A stretch of 64,000 bases of DNA from Leptothrix cholodnii SP-6. Its GTDB lineage: Bacteria; Pseudomonadota; Gammaproteobacteria; Burkholderiales; Burkholderiaceae_C. The stretch covers positions 2,542,001 to 2,606,000 of the forward strand of contig NC_010524.1 in the NCBI RefSeq assembly GCF_000019785.1. Direction: 5' to 3'. Under the pieces are notes generated by a model. The model did no database searches. It worked only from the letters and a program-made list of their open reading frames with translations, and was not told where the DNA came from. This document shows, in pieces, positions 55,091 through 64,000 of the stretch; the stretch's first letter is position 1; every line of letters begins with the position of its first letter. The position numbers were made by a program, and so were the translations under genes.

Positions 55091-55240
55091 CGACAGACTT
55101 GCGGGCGCACCCGGCGCCCGCTCAAGAGGCGATCATCGACGAGGGCTGCGCATGATCGGCGTGCAGAGTGGGCATCTGCCAGCAGCGTTCCATGTGCTTA
55201 CCGCTGTCACCACCCAGGCACGGGGGACGTCACACCCGCG

Positions 55241-56269
55241 TCAGGGGCTCGGTGCAACACCGGGACGAGGCCGGCAGACCCGCACGACCGGCAGGCCGCG
55301 CCGACCGCAAGGCGTGGCCACCTGCGGCTCGGGCGTGGGCGTGCCGGCCTCGTCCATGCGCGCCTGCAGCGTGTCCCAGGCGACGACGCCGTGGCGGTCG
55401 ACGCCCAGGCGCAGCAGCCAGCCGATCCGCCCGGGGCCCGGCTCGAAGCCGTCGAACACGAAATTGCCCAGGCTCCAGATGATCGGCTTGCCGCGGTAGG
55501 TGTCGGCGCCCTGCGTGACGTGCGGGTGGCCGCCGACCACCGCATCAGCACCGGCGTCGATCATCAGCCGGGCGAGCTGGCGCTGGCGCTGGCTGGGCTC
55601 GGGCTCGCGCTCCCAGCCCCAGTGCATGAACGGGATGATCACGTCGGCGCCGGCGCGGCGGGCGGCGCGGATGTCGGCCAGCACGTGGCTGTCCTCGCTC
55701 CAGGCCACGCCGGCCCAGCTGGCGCCGGCCTCGAAGCTGCGCGGCTTGAACTCGTTGTAGCCCAGCACGGCGATGCGCAGGCCCTGGCGCTCGATCCACA
55801 GCGGCCGGTGCGCCTCGGCCAGGTTGCTGCCGCCGCCGAAGGTGGCGATGCCCGCGCCCTGCACCAGCGCCATGGTTTCGAGAAAGGCGGCGCGGCCGTA
55901 GTCGCCCGAATGGTTGTTCGACAACGCCAGCGCGTCGAAGCGGCCGGCGAGCACCTTCAGCACCCGCGGGTGGGCGCGGAAGGTGTAGATCTTGTTGTCC
56001 ATCGGCGCGCCGACGGTGGCGATCGGCACCTCGAGGTTGCCGATGCGGTAGTCGGCCTCACGCAGCCAGGGGTCGAAGGCGGCCAGCGGGTCGCCGCCGG
56101 CCTCGATGGTCCGGCCCGGGCCGTCGTCGAGCATCAGGTCGCCGACGAAGACCAGGCGCAACGGTGCCGATGCCGATGCCGATGCCGGTGGCGGCGCGGC
56201 GCCGGCAGCGGTCACGAGCAGCAGGGCGGCCATCAGCGCCAGGCCGCAGCGGATCTGCTTGAACATCAT
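55241..56269 (-). CDS. capA: CapA-family metallophosphatase-like protein
   Basis: 342 residues from the ATG at 56269, overlapping the previous stop. Signal peptide (CGLALMAALLLVTAAGA), then the CapA/PGA_cap fold: FVGDLMLDDGPG near 39-50, IGNLEVPIA near 76, ALSNNHSGDYGRAAF near 113-127 and GGHPHVTQGADTYRGKPI near 243, the metal-site order of the family. CapA proteins were linked to poly-glutamate capsule but here no such locus is present; the role is unknown. Confidence 0.9.
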   Translation of the reverse strand: MMFKQIRCGLALMAALLLVTAAGAAPPPASASASAPLRLVFVGDLMLDDGPGRTIEAGGDPLAAFDPWLREADYRIGNLEVPIATVGAPMDNKIYTFRAHPRVLKVLAGRFDALALSNNHSGDYGRAAFLETMALVQGAGIATFGGGSNLAEAHRPLWIERQGLRIAVLGYNEFKPRSFEAGASWAGVAWSEDSHVLADIRAARRAGADVIIPFMHWGWEREPEPSQRQRQLARLMIDAGADAVVGGHPHVTQGADTYRGKPIIWSLGNFVFDGFEPGPGRIGWLLRLGVDRHGVVAWDTLQARMDEAGTPTPEPQVATPCGRRGLPVVRVCRPRPGVAPSP

Positions 56270-56694
56270 CGCGCGCTCCGATCGGCGCGGCGTTCGCACC
56301 AGTATTGCAACTCGCCATCACGCACCGGCTCGTAGACCCACTGCAGGCCGGTGAACCCGCCCGGCGCACCGGGCCGCAGCCGCGGCGGTGGCCAGGCGAC
56401 GGCCTGCTGATGGATCGGCACCGGGCCGCCCTCGCGGTCGGCATAGGTGTAGAGCTTGACCGCCGCCAGCGCGGCCGGTTCGGTCTGCACGACGATGCGG
56501 AACAGGAAATACGAGCCGATCGCCACCGGCGCCACCGCGTAGGGGCTGGCCACCGGGCTGGCACGCAGGATCTGCGTCTCGCCGCCATAGGTGACGTGGC
56601 ACAGCACCTGCGGCGCCGGGCGGGCCGAGGCCAGCGCCGGCAATGCGATCAGGGCGGCGCAGGCGAACAGGAATGGGCGTGCGGAAGAAGGCAT
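56266..56694 (-). CDS. Small exported protein upstream of capA, unknown
   Basis: 142 residues from the ATG at 56694. Signal peptide ending ALASA near residue 24, then a beta-rich domain with two Cys (VLCHVTYGGET and QYWCERRAD). No family is recognised. Its stop codon overlaps the capA start (ATGA), so both form an operon. The open frame extends far upstream to 58524, but that part is antisense to the methyltransferase and CNB genes and is not real. Confidence 0.75.
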   Translation of the reverse strand: MPSSARPFLFACAALIALPALASARPAPQVLCHVTYGGETQILRASPVASPYAVAPVAIGSYFLFRIVVQTEPAALAAVKLYTYADREGGPVPIHQQAVAWPPPRLRPGAPGGFTGLQWVYEPVRDGELQYWCERRADRSAR

Positions 56695-56738
56695 GGCGCG
56701 ATTGTCGACGCCGCGCACGGTCGCCGCGATCAGGCCGG

Positions 56739-57233
56739 TCAGAGCGACTGGAACACCGTGTCCACGCTCGACGGCAGCTCGCCGACCATCGCCTGGAACA
56801 GCAGCTCGTCGGTGACGCGCAGGCGCCGGCAGACCTCGCGGCCGATGTTCATCTGCACCAGCGCGAACTGCTCGACGTCGTGTTCGTACAGCCGCAGCAG
56901 ATCGTCGGGCGACAGCTCGATGGCCACGCAGTCGGCGTCGGCGCGCACCGAGGCGCTGCGGTCGGCCAGGTCCATCAGCGCCATCTCGCCGAAGCAGTCG
57001 CCGGGGCCGAGCGTGCGCAGCTTGAAGTCGCGGTCGCGCCAGCTCTTGCGCACCGACACCTCGCCGGTCTCCAGCACGTACATCGAGCAGGCCGGCTCGC
57101 CCTGCCGGAAGAAGAACTCGCGCGCCCTGACCTCGCGCAGGCGGGTCTGCGCCAGCAGGAACTCGAGTGCGGACGGGCTGAGCGCGCCGAAGATCGGCAT
57201 GCGCTGCAGCATCTCGATGCGTTGGGCCTGCAT
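56739..57233 (-). CDS. Stand-alone cyclic-nucleotide-binding protein
   Basis: 164 residues from the ATG at 57233. A single CNB domain: FGALSPSALEFLLAQTRLREVRARE, FFRQGEPACSMYVLETGEVSVRKS, and the phosphate-binding cassette FGEMALMDLADRSASVRA (Glu and Arg in place). Crp/Fnr proteins continue with a helix-turn-helix, but this one ends about 40 residues later without it, so it is not a DNA-binding regulator of that kind. It probably senses cAMP or cyclic-di-type ligands and signals by protein contact. Confidence 0.85.
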   Translation of the reverse strand: MQAQRIEMLQRMPIFGALSPSALEFLLAQTRLREVRAREFFFRQGEPACSMYVLETGEVSVRKSWRDRDFKLRTLGPGDCFGEMALMDLADRSASVRADADCVAIELSPDDLLRLYEHDVEQFALVQMNIGREVCRRLRVTDELLFQAMVGELPSSVDTVFQSL

Positions 57234-57369
57234 CTGTGCGGTCTCCTCGGAGCGGAGTGGGATCGGCAGCGGCAACGATAGCGCAGCCGGGCGCGCCTGC
57301 AGGGCCCGGCCGGGGCGATCGCCGACAATCGCAGGCTGCCGCGCCTCCGCTGCGCCCACCGGTTCCGCC

Positions 57370-58641
57370 ATGTTCACCGACCTGATCCCCGACTCTTCCC
57401 CGACCGCTGCGACCGCCGCGCCCGACGACCGCGCGCGCTTCTTCCGGCTGCTGACCACCGCCGTGGCCGGCGGCAAGCTGGTGCGGCTGACGCTGGGCCA
57501 GTACCGCGGCGGCGAGGCCGGCCTGGAGCGGCTGCTGGTGCGCCCGATCACGCTGCGCGACGAGCCCTGCCTGCAGATGGTCTGGCGCCACACCACCCGG
57601 GACATCACCAAGAACCCGCCGAACGCGCAGGCGCTGGCGCTGCTCGACGAGCTGATCGGCGCGAGCTTCGGCCACGCCCACATGGACACCGACACGCAGG
57701 AGGTGCAGCTGGGCGTGCGCATCAAGGGCGGCCAGCCGCGCTACCGGCTGCAGGTGGGCCGACGCGCCCAGGCCGCGGCGCCCGCCGGCGACGCGGCACA
57801 GGGCCACAACCGCGACAAGCAGCGCCCGCTGGCGCTCGAGCGGCCGTGCTGGGTCGACCTGGGCGTGGCCACCGCGCAGGGCGCGCTGGTGCCGTCGATG
57901 GCGCGCAAGTGGAAGCAGATCAACAAGTTCACCGAGATCTTCGGCGCCGCGCTGGCCGCCTCGCCGCTGGCCGATGCGCCGAGCGTGCGGGTGGTCGACT
58001 TCGGCTGCGGCAAGGCCTACCTGACGTTCGCGATGCACGAGCTGCTGCGCGGCCTGGGCAAGCAGGCGCTGGTGACGGGCGTGGAGCTGCGCGAAGACCT
58101 GGTCAAGCTGTGCAACCGCGTCGCCCGCCAGCACGGCCATGACGGGTTGACGTTCGACGCCGGTGACGTGCGCAGCCACGCCGTGGCGCCGATGGACGTG
58201 ATGGTGGCGCTGCACGCCTGCGACATCGCCACCGACTACGCCATCCACCTGGGCCTGCAGGCGGGTGCGTCGATCATCATGTGCTCGCCGTGCTGCCACA
58301 AGCAGCTGCGGCCCCAGATCAAGACGCCGGCGATGCTGCGGCCGATGCTGCAGCACGGCGTGCACCTGGGCCAGGAGGCCGAGATGGTGACAGACAGCCT
58401 GCGCGCGCTGCTGCTCGACGCGGCGGGCTACGACACCCAGGTGTTCGAGTTCGTGTCGCTGGAGCACACCAACAAGAACAAGATGATCCTGGCGGTGCGC
58501 CGCGCCAAGGATCGACCGGGCCATGCCGAGGCGATCCGGGCCCAGATCGCCGAGATCAAGGCCTTCTACGGCATCCGCGAGCAGTGCCTGGAAACCCTGC
58601 TGACAAATTCTTCAATTCCGACTCCGGATATGAAAAACTAG
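57370..58641 (+). CDS. SAM-dependent methyltransferase (Methyltransf_32 type)
   Basis: 423 residues. The class I methyltransferase core is in the second half: motif I VRVVDFGCGKAYLTFAM near residues 209-225, VTGVELREDLVKLC near 236-249, and VMVALHACDIATDYAI near 277-292, then ASIIMCSPCCHKQLRPQI. This pattern matches the Methyltransf_32 family, some members of which act on RNA. The N-terminal 150 residues (FRLLTTAVAGGKLVRLTLGQYRG) look like a separate substrate-recognition region. Substrate unknown. The gene is divergent from the CNB protein gene. Confidence 0.85.
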   Translation: MFTDLIPDSSPTAATAAPDDRARFFRLLTTAVAGGKLVRLTLGQYRGGEAGLERLLVRPITLRDEPCLQMVWRHTTRDITKNPPNAQALALLDELIGASFGHAHMDTDTQEVQLGVRIKGGQPRYRLQVGRRAQAAAPAGDAAQGHNRDKQRPLALERPCWVDLGVATAQGALVPSMARKWKQINKFTEIFGAALAASPLADAPSVRVVDFGCGKAYLTFAMHELLRGLGKQALVTGVELREDLVKLCNRVARQHGHDGLTFDAGDVRSHAVAPMDVMVALHACDIATDYAIHLGLQAGASIIMCSPCCHKQLRPQIKTPAMLRPMLQHGVHLGQEAEMVTDSLRALLLDAAGYDTQVFEFVSLEHTNKNKMILAVRRAKDRPGHAEAIRAQIAEIKAFYGIREQCLETLLTNSSIPTPDMKN

Positions 58642-58710
58642 CGTCCTTGTCAAACCCCTAGATCAAGGTTGCGGCGCGGGCCGCCGCTCAGAAAGCGCAC
58701 AGGTGTGGAA

Positions 58711-59520
58711 ATGATCCGGACCACCGGGCGATTCCTGGAGAGGCCATCCCCGTCCGTGTCCGCACGACCGGAGCCGAACCACTACGCCCTGTGGTCGCCG
58801 CATCGGGATTCGCGTGAGGTCATCCTCTGGAAATCGCTGCTGAGCTTTCGGGGTGAACCCTGGCACTGGGTGAACGAATCCGAGGCGGCGCGCTGGTTCA
58901 TCGTCGACGTGGCACGCGGTGTGGCGCCGGATCTCACCGCCACCATCGAGCGCGACGGCCGGCTGCACGGCATCGCCCTGGCGCGCAACTGGATCGACCT
59001 GCCAGCGCCGTGCTGGACCTTCTTTCGGGTGCCGCTGCAGCACGACAGCGTGACGCGCTGGCTCGATCAGCTGGTCGGGCGCGCGCCCGGTGCGACGGTG
59101 CCGGCCGACGATGCCAGCAGCGAGCGCTGGTCAGGGCAGGCGCTTCGGCTGCACCGCTGGCCCGACGTCAACCGCTACGGCAATGCCTCGGTCGAACTGG
59201 CGGTGGCCTGCGGGCGCCTGCTGCGCGGCTGGACCCCCTATCCCTTGCTGGTCCACGGCCTGCGCGACACCCAGGCGCTGCACCGGCTGCTGCACGACGC
59301 CCAGCTCAGGGGCTGGCTCGACAGCGTGCCGGCCGAGTTGCAGACGCAGGCGGGCGCATCGGCGCCGGTCGACCTGTCGGCGCTGCCGGTGCTCAACGAG
59401 CGGGTCGACATCGTGCCCGGCCTGCCGCGCCCGCCCGCCCCAGCGGCCCCTCCCGCCCCGCAAGGGAGCGAGTCGCGCCGCTGGGGCCTCTTGCGACGCC
59501 TCTGGCAACGTTACGCATGA
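58711..59520 (+). CDS. Unknown first gene of the GTPase-roadblock operon
   Basis: 269 residues from the ATG at 58711 (AGGTGTGGA upstream); a TTG-initiated frame reaches 58669. No signal peptide or membrane segment. No domain recognised: the N-terminal half has WSPHRDSREVILWKSLLSFRGEP and WFIVDVARGVAPDLTATIERDGR, the middle LHRWPDVNRYGNASVELAVACGRLLRG, and the C-terminus is Pro/Ala-rich ending in basic RRWGLLRRLWQRYA. The stop overlaps the GTPase start (ATGA), so the two are coupled and a stoichiometric partnership is likely. Confidence 0.8.
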   Translation: MIRTTGRFLERPSPSVSARPEPNHYALWSPHRDSREVILWKSLLSFRGEPWHWVNESEAARWFIVDVARGVAPDLTATIERDGRLHGIALARNWIDLPAPCWTFFRVPLQHDSVTRWLDQLVGRAPGATVPADDASSERWSGQALRLHRWPDVNRYGNASVELAVACGRLLRGWTPYPLLVHGLRDTQALHRLLHDAQLRGWLDSVPAELQTQAGASAPVDLSALPVLNERVDIVPGLPRPPAPAAPPAPQGSESRRWGLLRRLWQRYA

Positions 59521-60140
59521 CATCCCTTTTGCGCCCCCTGTCGCGCCCGGCCCTGCGGCCCCTGATCGGCGACAGCCTGAGCGATCGCGTCACCTTCGTC
59601 GGCCCCTACGGCGTGGGCAAGACCACCGCCTTGCGCGCGGTGTCGGACATCCCGGTGCTCGACACCGACGTGCCGATGACACGCGAACAGCTCGGCGCGG
59701 ACAGCCACAAGACCCGCACCACCGTCGGTTTCGACTACGGCGAGTGGCAGTTCGGCGATGGCTCGCGCATCAGCCTGTGCGGCCTGCCGGGGCAGGAGCG
59801 CTTCGATGCCGTCTGGGACGCGTTGCTGCCGCAGAGCAGTGGCGTGGTGCTCTGGCTGTTCGGCGACCGGCCCGGCGGCAGCGCCGAGGGCGTGGCCGAA
59901 ATGGCCCGCTGGGTCAGCGCGATCGCCGCGCGGGTGCCGGTGGTGCGGCTGGCGGTGGCGATCACCCGCCTGCCGGCCGGTTTTGCCGACAGCGCGCTCG
60001 ACCCCTACCGCGACGCACTGCAGGCCTGGCATCCGATGGCACCGGTGCTGTCGGCCGATCCGCGCAGCGCAGCCGACGTGCGGCAGGTCATCGCCGTGTC
60101 GCTGGCCAGCCCCGCGGCGGCCGTGACGGCGGTGGCCTGA
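59517..60140 (+). CDS. Small Ras-like/Arf-like GTPase
   Basis: 207 residues. G1 (P-loop) GPYGVGKT at residues 29-36, G2 Thr at about 69 in RTTVGFDYGEW, and G3 LCGLPGQERFDAVWD with Gly92-Gln93 near 87-100. The usual Asp of DxxG is replaced by Cys88, as in a number of bacterial MglA/CvnD-like GTPases that have xGTPGQERF. G4 is noncanonical: AITRLPAG near 148 instead of NKxD. It resembles the COG2229-type GTPases that sit with roadblock proteins. Likely a soluble nucleotide switch acting at the inner membrane or in polarity control; not shown. Confidence 0.88.
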   Translation: MTSLLRPLSRPALRPLIGDSLSDRVTFVGPYGVGKTTALRAVSDIPVLDTDVPMTREQLGADSHKTRTTVGFDYGEWQFGDGSRISLCGLPGQERFDAVWDALLPQSSGVVLWLFGDRPGGSAEGVAEMARWVSAIAARVPVVRLAVAITRLPAGFADSALDPYRDALQAWHPMAPVLSADPRSAADVRQVIAVSLASPAAAVTAVA

Positions 60141-60203
60141 ACCGTGCCGCCACGTCGCATCCGGGCAGATGGACTGGCCTTTCGTCAATACCTGAGGTGG
60201 CAG

Positions 60204-60725
60204 ATGGATTCGATGGCGATGGGCAAGCGGGCGGTGCCCGCGATGGAGCTGCTGGCCGCACGCCTGCCGCAGCTGCGCAGCGCGGTGCTGTGCACCGGCG
60301 ACGGTTTCAACGTCTGCTCGATCGGCGTCACCGAGAGCCAGCTGGGCAAGCTCGCCGCGCTGGCCAGCTCGCTGTTCACGATGGGCGAGGCCACCTTGTC
60401 GAGCCTGTCCGACGATGACAGCACCGGCGGACCGCCCGGCCTGGACGTGCTGACCCTCGAAGCCGGGGGTTCGATCCTGGTGGCCGTGCAGGTGCCGCAC
60501 CCGACCCAGCCGCTGGTGCTGATGATCGGCGCGCGCAGTACCCCGCTGGGCGTGCTGCACCTGCGCGCACGCCAGAGCGCCGACGAGCTGGGCCGCCTGT
60601 TCGGTGCCGGCCCGCGCCTGCAGGCCGGCCGCCCGAGCCAACCGAGCCACCCGATGGCGCCGACCGCGACCGCGCCGCATCCGATCCCGACACGACAACC
60701 CACCCACGGAGACACCGCACCATGA
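60204..60725 (+). CDS. Roadblock/LC7-domain protein 1
   Basis: 173 residues from the ATG at 60204 with GAGGTGG upstream; a GTG at 60144 is also open. Roadblock/LC7 fold: ELLAARLPQLRSAVLCTGDGFNVCSIGV, then SSLFTMGEATLSSL, and EAGGSILVAVQVPHPTQPLVLMIGA as the long strands, with a C-terminal Pro/Ser-rich tail. Proteins of this kind act as GAPs or effectors for MglA-like GTPases. Its stop overlaps the next gene (ATGA). Confidence 0.86.
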   Translation: MDSMAMGKRAVPAMELLAARLPQLRSAVLCTGDGFNVCSIGVTESQLGKLAALASSLFTMGEATLSSLSDDDSTGGPPGLDVLTLEAGGSILVAVQVPHPTQPLVLMIGARSTPLGVLHLRARQSADELGRLFGAGPRLQAGRPSQPSHPMAPTATAPHPIPTRQPTHGDTAP

Positions 60726-61099
60726 ACCTCGACATCGCCCAGCTCGACGCCGCCGTCAACGACCTCAAGGGTCTGCTGAAAGACGGCCTGCTGGCCACCG
60801 ACATCTGGGACCGTGAAACCGGCCTTTCGCTGGCCGGCCACAACGCCCAGCCGGCCGCGGTGGCGCTGTTCACGCAGGTCACCAACGACCTGGTGGCGGT
60901 GCTCAGCAATGCGGGTTTTCCGTCGCTGCGCCGCTACCTGCTGCTCGATCTCGACGGCAATTCCACCGTGATGGTGATCCGCCACGGCGAGGACGTGCTG
61001 CAGGGCATGCTGCTCAACAACCAGCGCGCCAACCTCGGCCTGCTGATCGCCGTGGCCCTGCCGCGGATGCTGGAGTCGGTGGCCAAGGCGCGGCTCTGA
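60722..61099 (+). CDS. Roadblock/LC7-domain protein 2
   Basis: 125 residues, close to a minimal roadblock module. LDAAVNDLKGLLKDGLLATDIWDRETGLSLAGH opens it, then LRRYLLLDLDGNSTVMVIRHGEDVLQGMLLNN and LGLLIAVALPRML. It differs from the first roadblock protein, so the two may form a hetero-dimer around the GTPase. It is the last gene of the operon and is convergent with lolD. Confidence 0.85.
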   Translation: MNLDIAQLDAAVNDLKGLLKDGLLATDIWDRETGLSLAGHNAQPAAVALFTQVTNDLVAVLSNAGFPSLRRYLLLDLDGNSTVMVIRHGEDVLQGMLLNNQRANLGLLIAVALPRMLESVAKARL

Positions 61100-61123
61100 G
61101 GCTCAAAGAGACAAGGGCCGCAC

Positions 61124-61814
<691 letters not shown>

Positions 61815-61822
<8 letters not shown>

Positions 61823-63071
61823 AACGCAGCGCCTCGGCCGGGTTGACACGGCTGGCGCGCCAGCTCGGATACAGCGTGGCCAGGAAGGCCAGCACCAGCG
61901 AGGTGATCACGATCGGCATGATGTCGGCGCTCTGCGGGTCGCTGGGCATGCGCGTGATGAGGTAGATGTTGCCGGGCAGGAAGCTGATGTTCAACAGCCG
62001 CTCGATCGCCGGCACGATGACGTCGATGTTGAGCGCCACCGCCAGCCCCAGCAGCAGCCCGCCGAAGGTGCCGATCACGCCCGAGGTGGCGCCCTGCACC
62101 ATGAAGATGCCCATCACCGAGCGCGGGCTCGCGCCCAGCGTGCGCAGGATGGCGATGTCGGCGCGCTTGTCGGTCACCGTCATCACCAGCGTCGACACCA
62201 GGTTGAAGGCCGCCACCGCGACGATCAGCGTCAGGATCAGGCTCATCATGCGTTTCTCGATCTGCACCGCGTCGAACCAGGTCGCGTTGGTGCGGGTCCA
62301 GTCGCGCACCTGATAGGCCGGGCCGAGGCCGCCGACCAGGTCGGCCGCCACCGTGCGGGCCTGGTGCAGGTCGGCCAGCCGCAGCTGCACGCCCTGCGGG
62401 CCGCCGGTGCGGAACAGCCGCGCGGCGTCGTCGATGTGCATCAGCGCCATGCCGCTGTCGTATTCGTAGTGGCCGGCGTTGAACACGCCCGCCACCGTCA
62501 CCTGCTTCAAGCGCGGCACCACGCCGGCCGGCGTGGTCTGGCCGCTGGGGGTGACGAGCGTGATGCTGTCGCCCTCCTGCACGCCCAGGCTGCGCGCCAG
62601 CTGCGCGCCGAGCACGACGCCCCAGCTGCCGGGCTGCAGGCGCTTGAGCACGCCGTCCTTGAGCTGCGCGCCCAGCGCGGTGACATCGGCCTCTTCGGCC
62701 GGATCGATGCCGCGCACCAGCACGCCGCGCATGTCGTCGCCGCGGGCGATCAGCGCCTGCGCAGCCACGAAAGGGGCCGTCGCCTTGACCTGCGGATGGC
62801 GCTGCAGTTGTGCCGCCAGCGCCTGCCAGTCGGCCAGCGGCTCGCCGCCGTTGCCGTAGACCTCGACGTGCGCGATCACGCTCAGCATGCGGTCGCGCAC
62901 TTCCTTCTGGAAGCCGTTCATCACGCTGAGCACGATGATCAGCGCCGCCACGCCGAGCGCGATGCCGAGCATCGACACGCCCGAGATGAAGGAGATGAAG
63001 CCGTTGCGACGTCCACCGCGACCGGCTCGGGTGTAGCGCCAACCGATGCGCATTTCATAGGGCCAGTTCAT
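61815..63071 (-). CDS. lolC: Lipoprotein-releasing ABC transporter permease
   Basis: 418 residues, with four membrane segments: near 23-48 ([24 protein letters not shown] in pieces), 265-290, 315-340 and 375-395. Between them is a large periplasmic domain ([29 protein letters not shown]). The C-terminus [19 protein letters not shown] is the family end. In beta-proteobacteria often a single LolC/E-like (LolF) subunit pairs with LolD, which fits the two-gene layout here. Confidence 0.94.
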
Positions 63072-63168
63072 GGGGTCGGCATGCTAACTGACACCTGCCG
63101 CGCGGCTTGGCCCCGGCCGGATAATCCGCGCTGCCCCTGAACCGACCGCAGCCAGCGTCCGCCCACCC

Positions 63169-64000
63169 GTGTCCCCATCCCCCGCCCAGCCCGCCCCGCA
63201 CCTGCTGGTGCCCCACGCCAGCGGCATCTCCGCCGCCGCCCAGGCCGCCTTGCAGGTGCTGAAACTGCCCCGCCTGGAAGCGCTGCTCGAACGGCTGACC
63301 GAAACCGGCGCACCCGGCCCCGCACCCTCGGCCCATGCGGCCCATGCCAGCCGGCCGGGCACGGCCACCGAGCACGACGAAGCCGACGAATACAGCCTCA
63401 GCGCGCCGCACGAACACGTGCTGGCGCAGCTCCACGGCTGGCAGGGCGGCGACGGCCGCTGGCCCTGGGCCGCCGCGCTGGCCGCCGCCGACGGCGTGGC
63501 CGACGGCGGCGATCCGCACACCGCCTGGGGCCTGGTCACGCCGGTGCACTGGCAGGTCGGCAGCGACCAGATCTCGCTGCTCGACCCGGCCCTGCTCGAG
63601 CTCGGCGCCGACGAATCGCGCGCGCTGTTCGAGGCCCTGCTGCCCTCTTTCGAGGCCGAAGGCTGGCGCCTGATCTGGGGCGCGCCGCTGCGCTGGTACG
63701 CCCGCCACGCCAGCCTGGCCGGCCTGCGCACCGCCTCGCTCGACCGCGCCATCGGCCGCAGCCTCGACCTCTGGCTCAGCGACGACCTGCAGGCGCGCCG
63801 CCTGCGCCGCCTGCAGGTGGAGGCGCAGATGCTGTGGCACGAACACCCCGTCAACGAGGCCCGCGACGCGGCCCACCAGTGGCGCGTCAACTCCTTCTGG
63901 CTCAGCGGCTGCGGCGTGGCCCAGCCGGTGCTGCCGATCGCCGGCCTGCAGGTCGACGACAGCCTGCGCGCCGCCTTGCTGGCCGGCGACTGGCAACGCT
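63169..64000 (+). CDS. RpfE-type regulatory/phosphoglycerate-mutase-annotated protein (3' end outside window)
   Basis: Starts at GTG 63169 and runs off the window (277 codons visible). APHLLVPHASGISAAAQAAL, a Pro/Ala linker, then SLSAPHEHVLAQLHGW, GDGRWPWAAALAAADG, WGLVTPVHWQVGSDQISLLDP and GLRTASLDRAIGRSLDLWL are the conserved blocks of the beta-proteobacterial family called RpfE-type, often beside recJ and lolC. It is convergently annotated phosphoglycerate mutase in databases, for which I see no catalytic evidence. Function unknown. Confidence 0.75.
   Translation, partial: MSPSPAQPAPHLLVPHASGISAAAQAALQVLKLPRLEALLERLTETGAPGPAPSAHAAHASRPGTATEHDEADEYSLSAPHEHVLAQLHGWQGGDGRWPWAAALAAADGVADGGDPHTAWGLVTPVHWQVGSDQISLLDPALLELGADESRALFEALLPSFEAEGWRLIWGAPLRWYARHASLAGLRTASLDRAIGRSLDLWLSDDLQARRLRRLQVEAQMLWHEHPVNEARDAAHQWRVNSFWLSGCGVAQPVLPIAGLQVDDSLRAALLAGDWQR

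Overview
The window is chromosomal DNA of a GC-rich betaproteobacterium of the order Burkholderiales. The exosortase-B/Eps exopolysaccharide genes, Bug and TRAP solute-binding proteins, the IclR/LysR-controlled catabolic operons and the LolC-LolD-RpfE order all fit this. The Leptothrix/Sphaerotilus/Rubrivivax group is my best guess, by inference only. Most genes are strongly GC-biased; about 1-9,520 is visibly AT-rich and looks horizontally acquired.

Layout. (1) 1-15,600, minus strand: an exopolysaccharide locus. Reading in the direction of transcription it holds exosortase xrtB, epsI, the GDP-fucose pathway (fcl, gmd, manC), a Wzx-type flippase, a Wzy-type polymerase, glycosyltransferases, a secreted GH5 glycosidase, a WecG/TagA transferase and, cut by the window edge, a beta-helix lipoprotein. 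(2) 15,600-25,000: an accessory stretch with a 21-bp minisatellite, a broken parDE module joined to a second antitoxin fragment, a GSU2403-type nucleotidyltransferase-fold gene, a four-gene operon of unknown envelope proteins, a FemAB-like acyltransferase, a Uma2 nuclease and an AAA ATPase. (3) 24,850-31,411, minus strand: epsD-epsE-epsF-epsG (export and chain length) ending in a clear terminator, followed by a Cache protein and a chemoreceptor. (4) 31,667-44,195: catabolism and transport. An IclR gene is divergent from a thiolase/acyl-CoA synthetase/TRAP operon; SDR plus PCC-domain genes, a YebC regulator, and a LysR gene divergent from a Bug protein/M20 amidohydrolase pair follow. (5) 44,221-48,662: a tandem glycine riboswitch ahead of dadA, then the remains of an integrative element at tRNA-Ser(UGA): an integrase truncated by an IS3-family insertion, with two helically phased CGAAC arrays between integrase and tRNA. 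(6) 48,698-64,000: apaH, a CorC-like membrane protein, sapC, a DUF1501/DUF1800 pair, a capA pair, a lone cyclic-nucleotide-binding protein, a methyltransferase, a small GTPase/roadblock operon, lolD-lolC and an RpfE-type gene cut by the edge.

How it fits together: the two Eps blocks supply sugar nucleotide (GDP-mannose to GDP-fucose), repeat-unit assembly, flipping, polymerisation, chain-length control and outer-membrane export of a probably fucose-containing polysaccharide, with XrtB linking the locus to protein sorting. The best candidates for an undescribed system are the GTPase/double-roadblock operon with its unknown first gene (58,711-61,099) and the four-gene unknown envelope operon (17,778-21,562).
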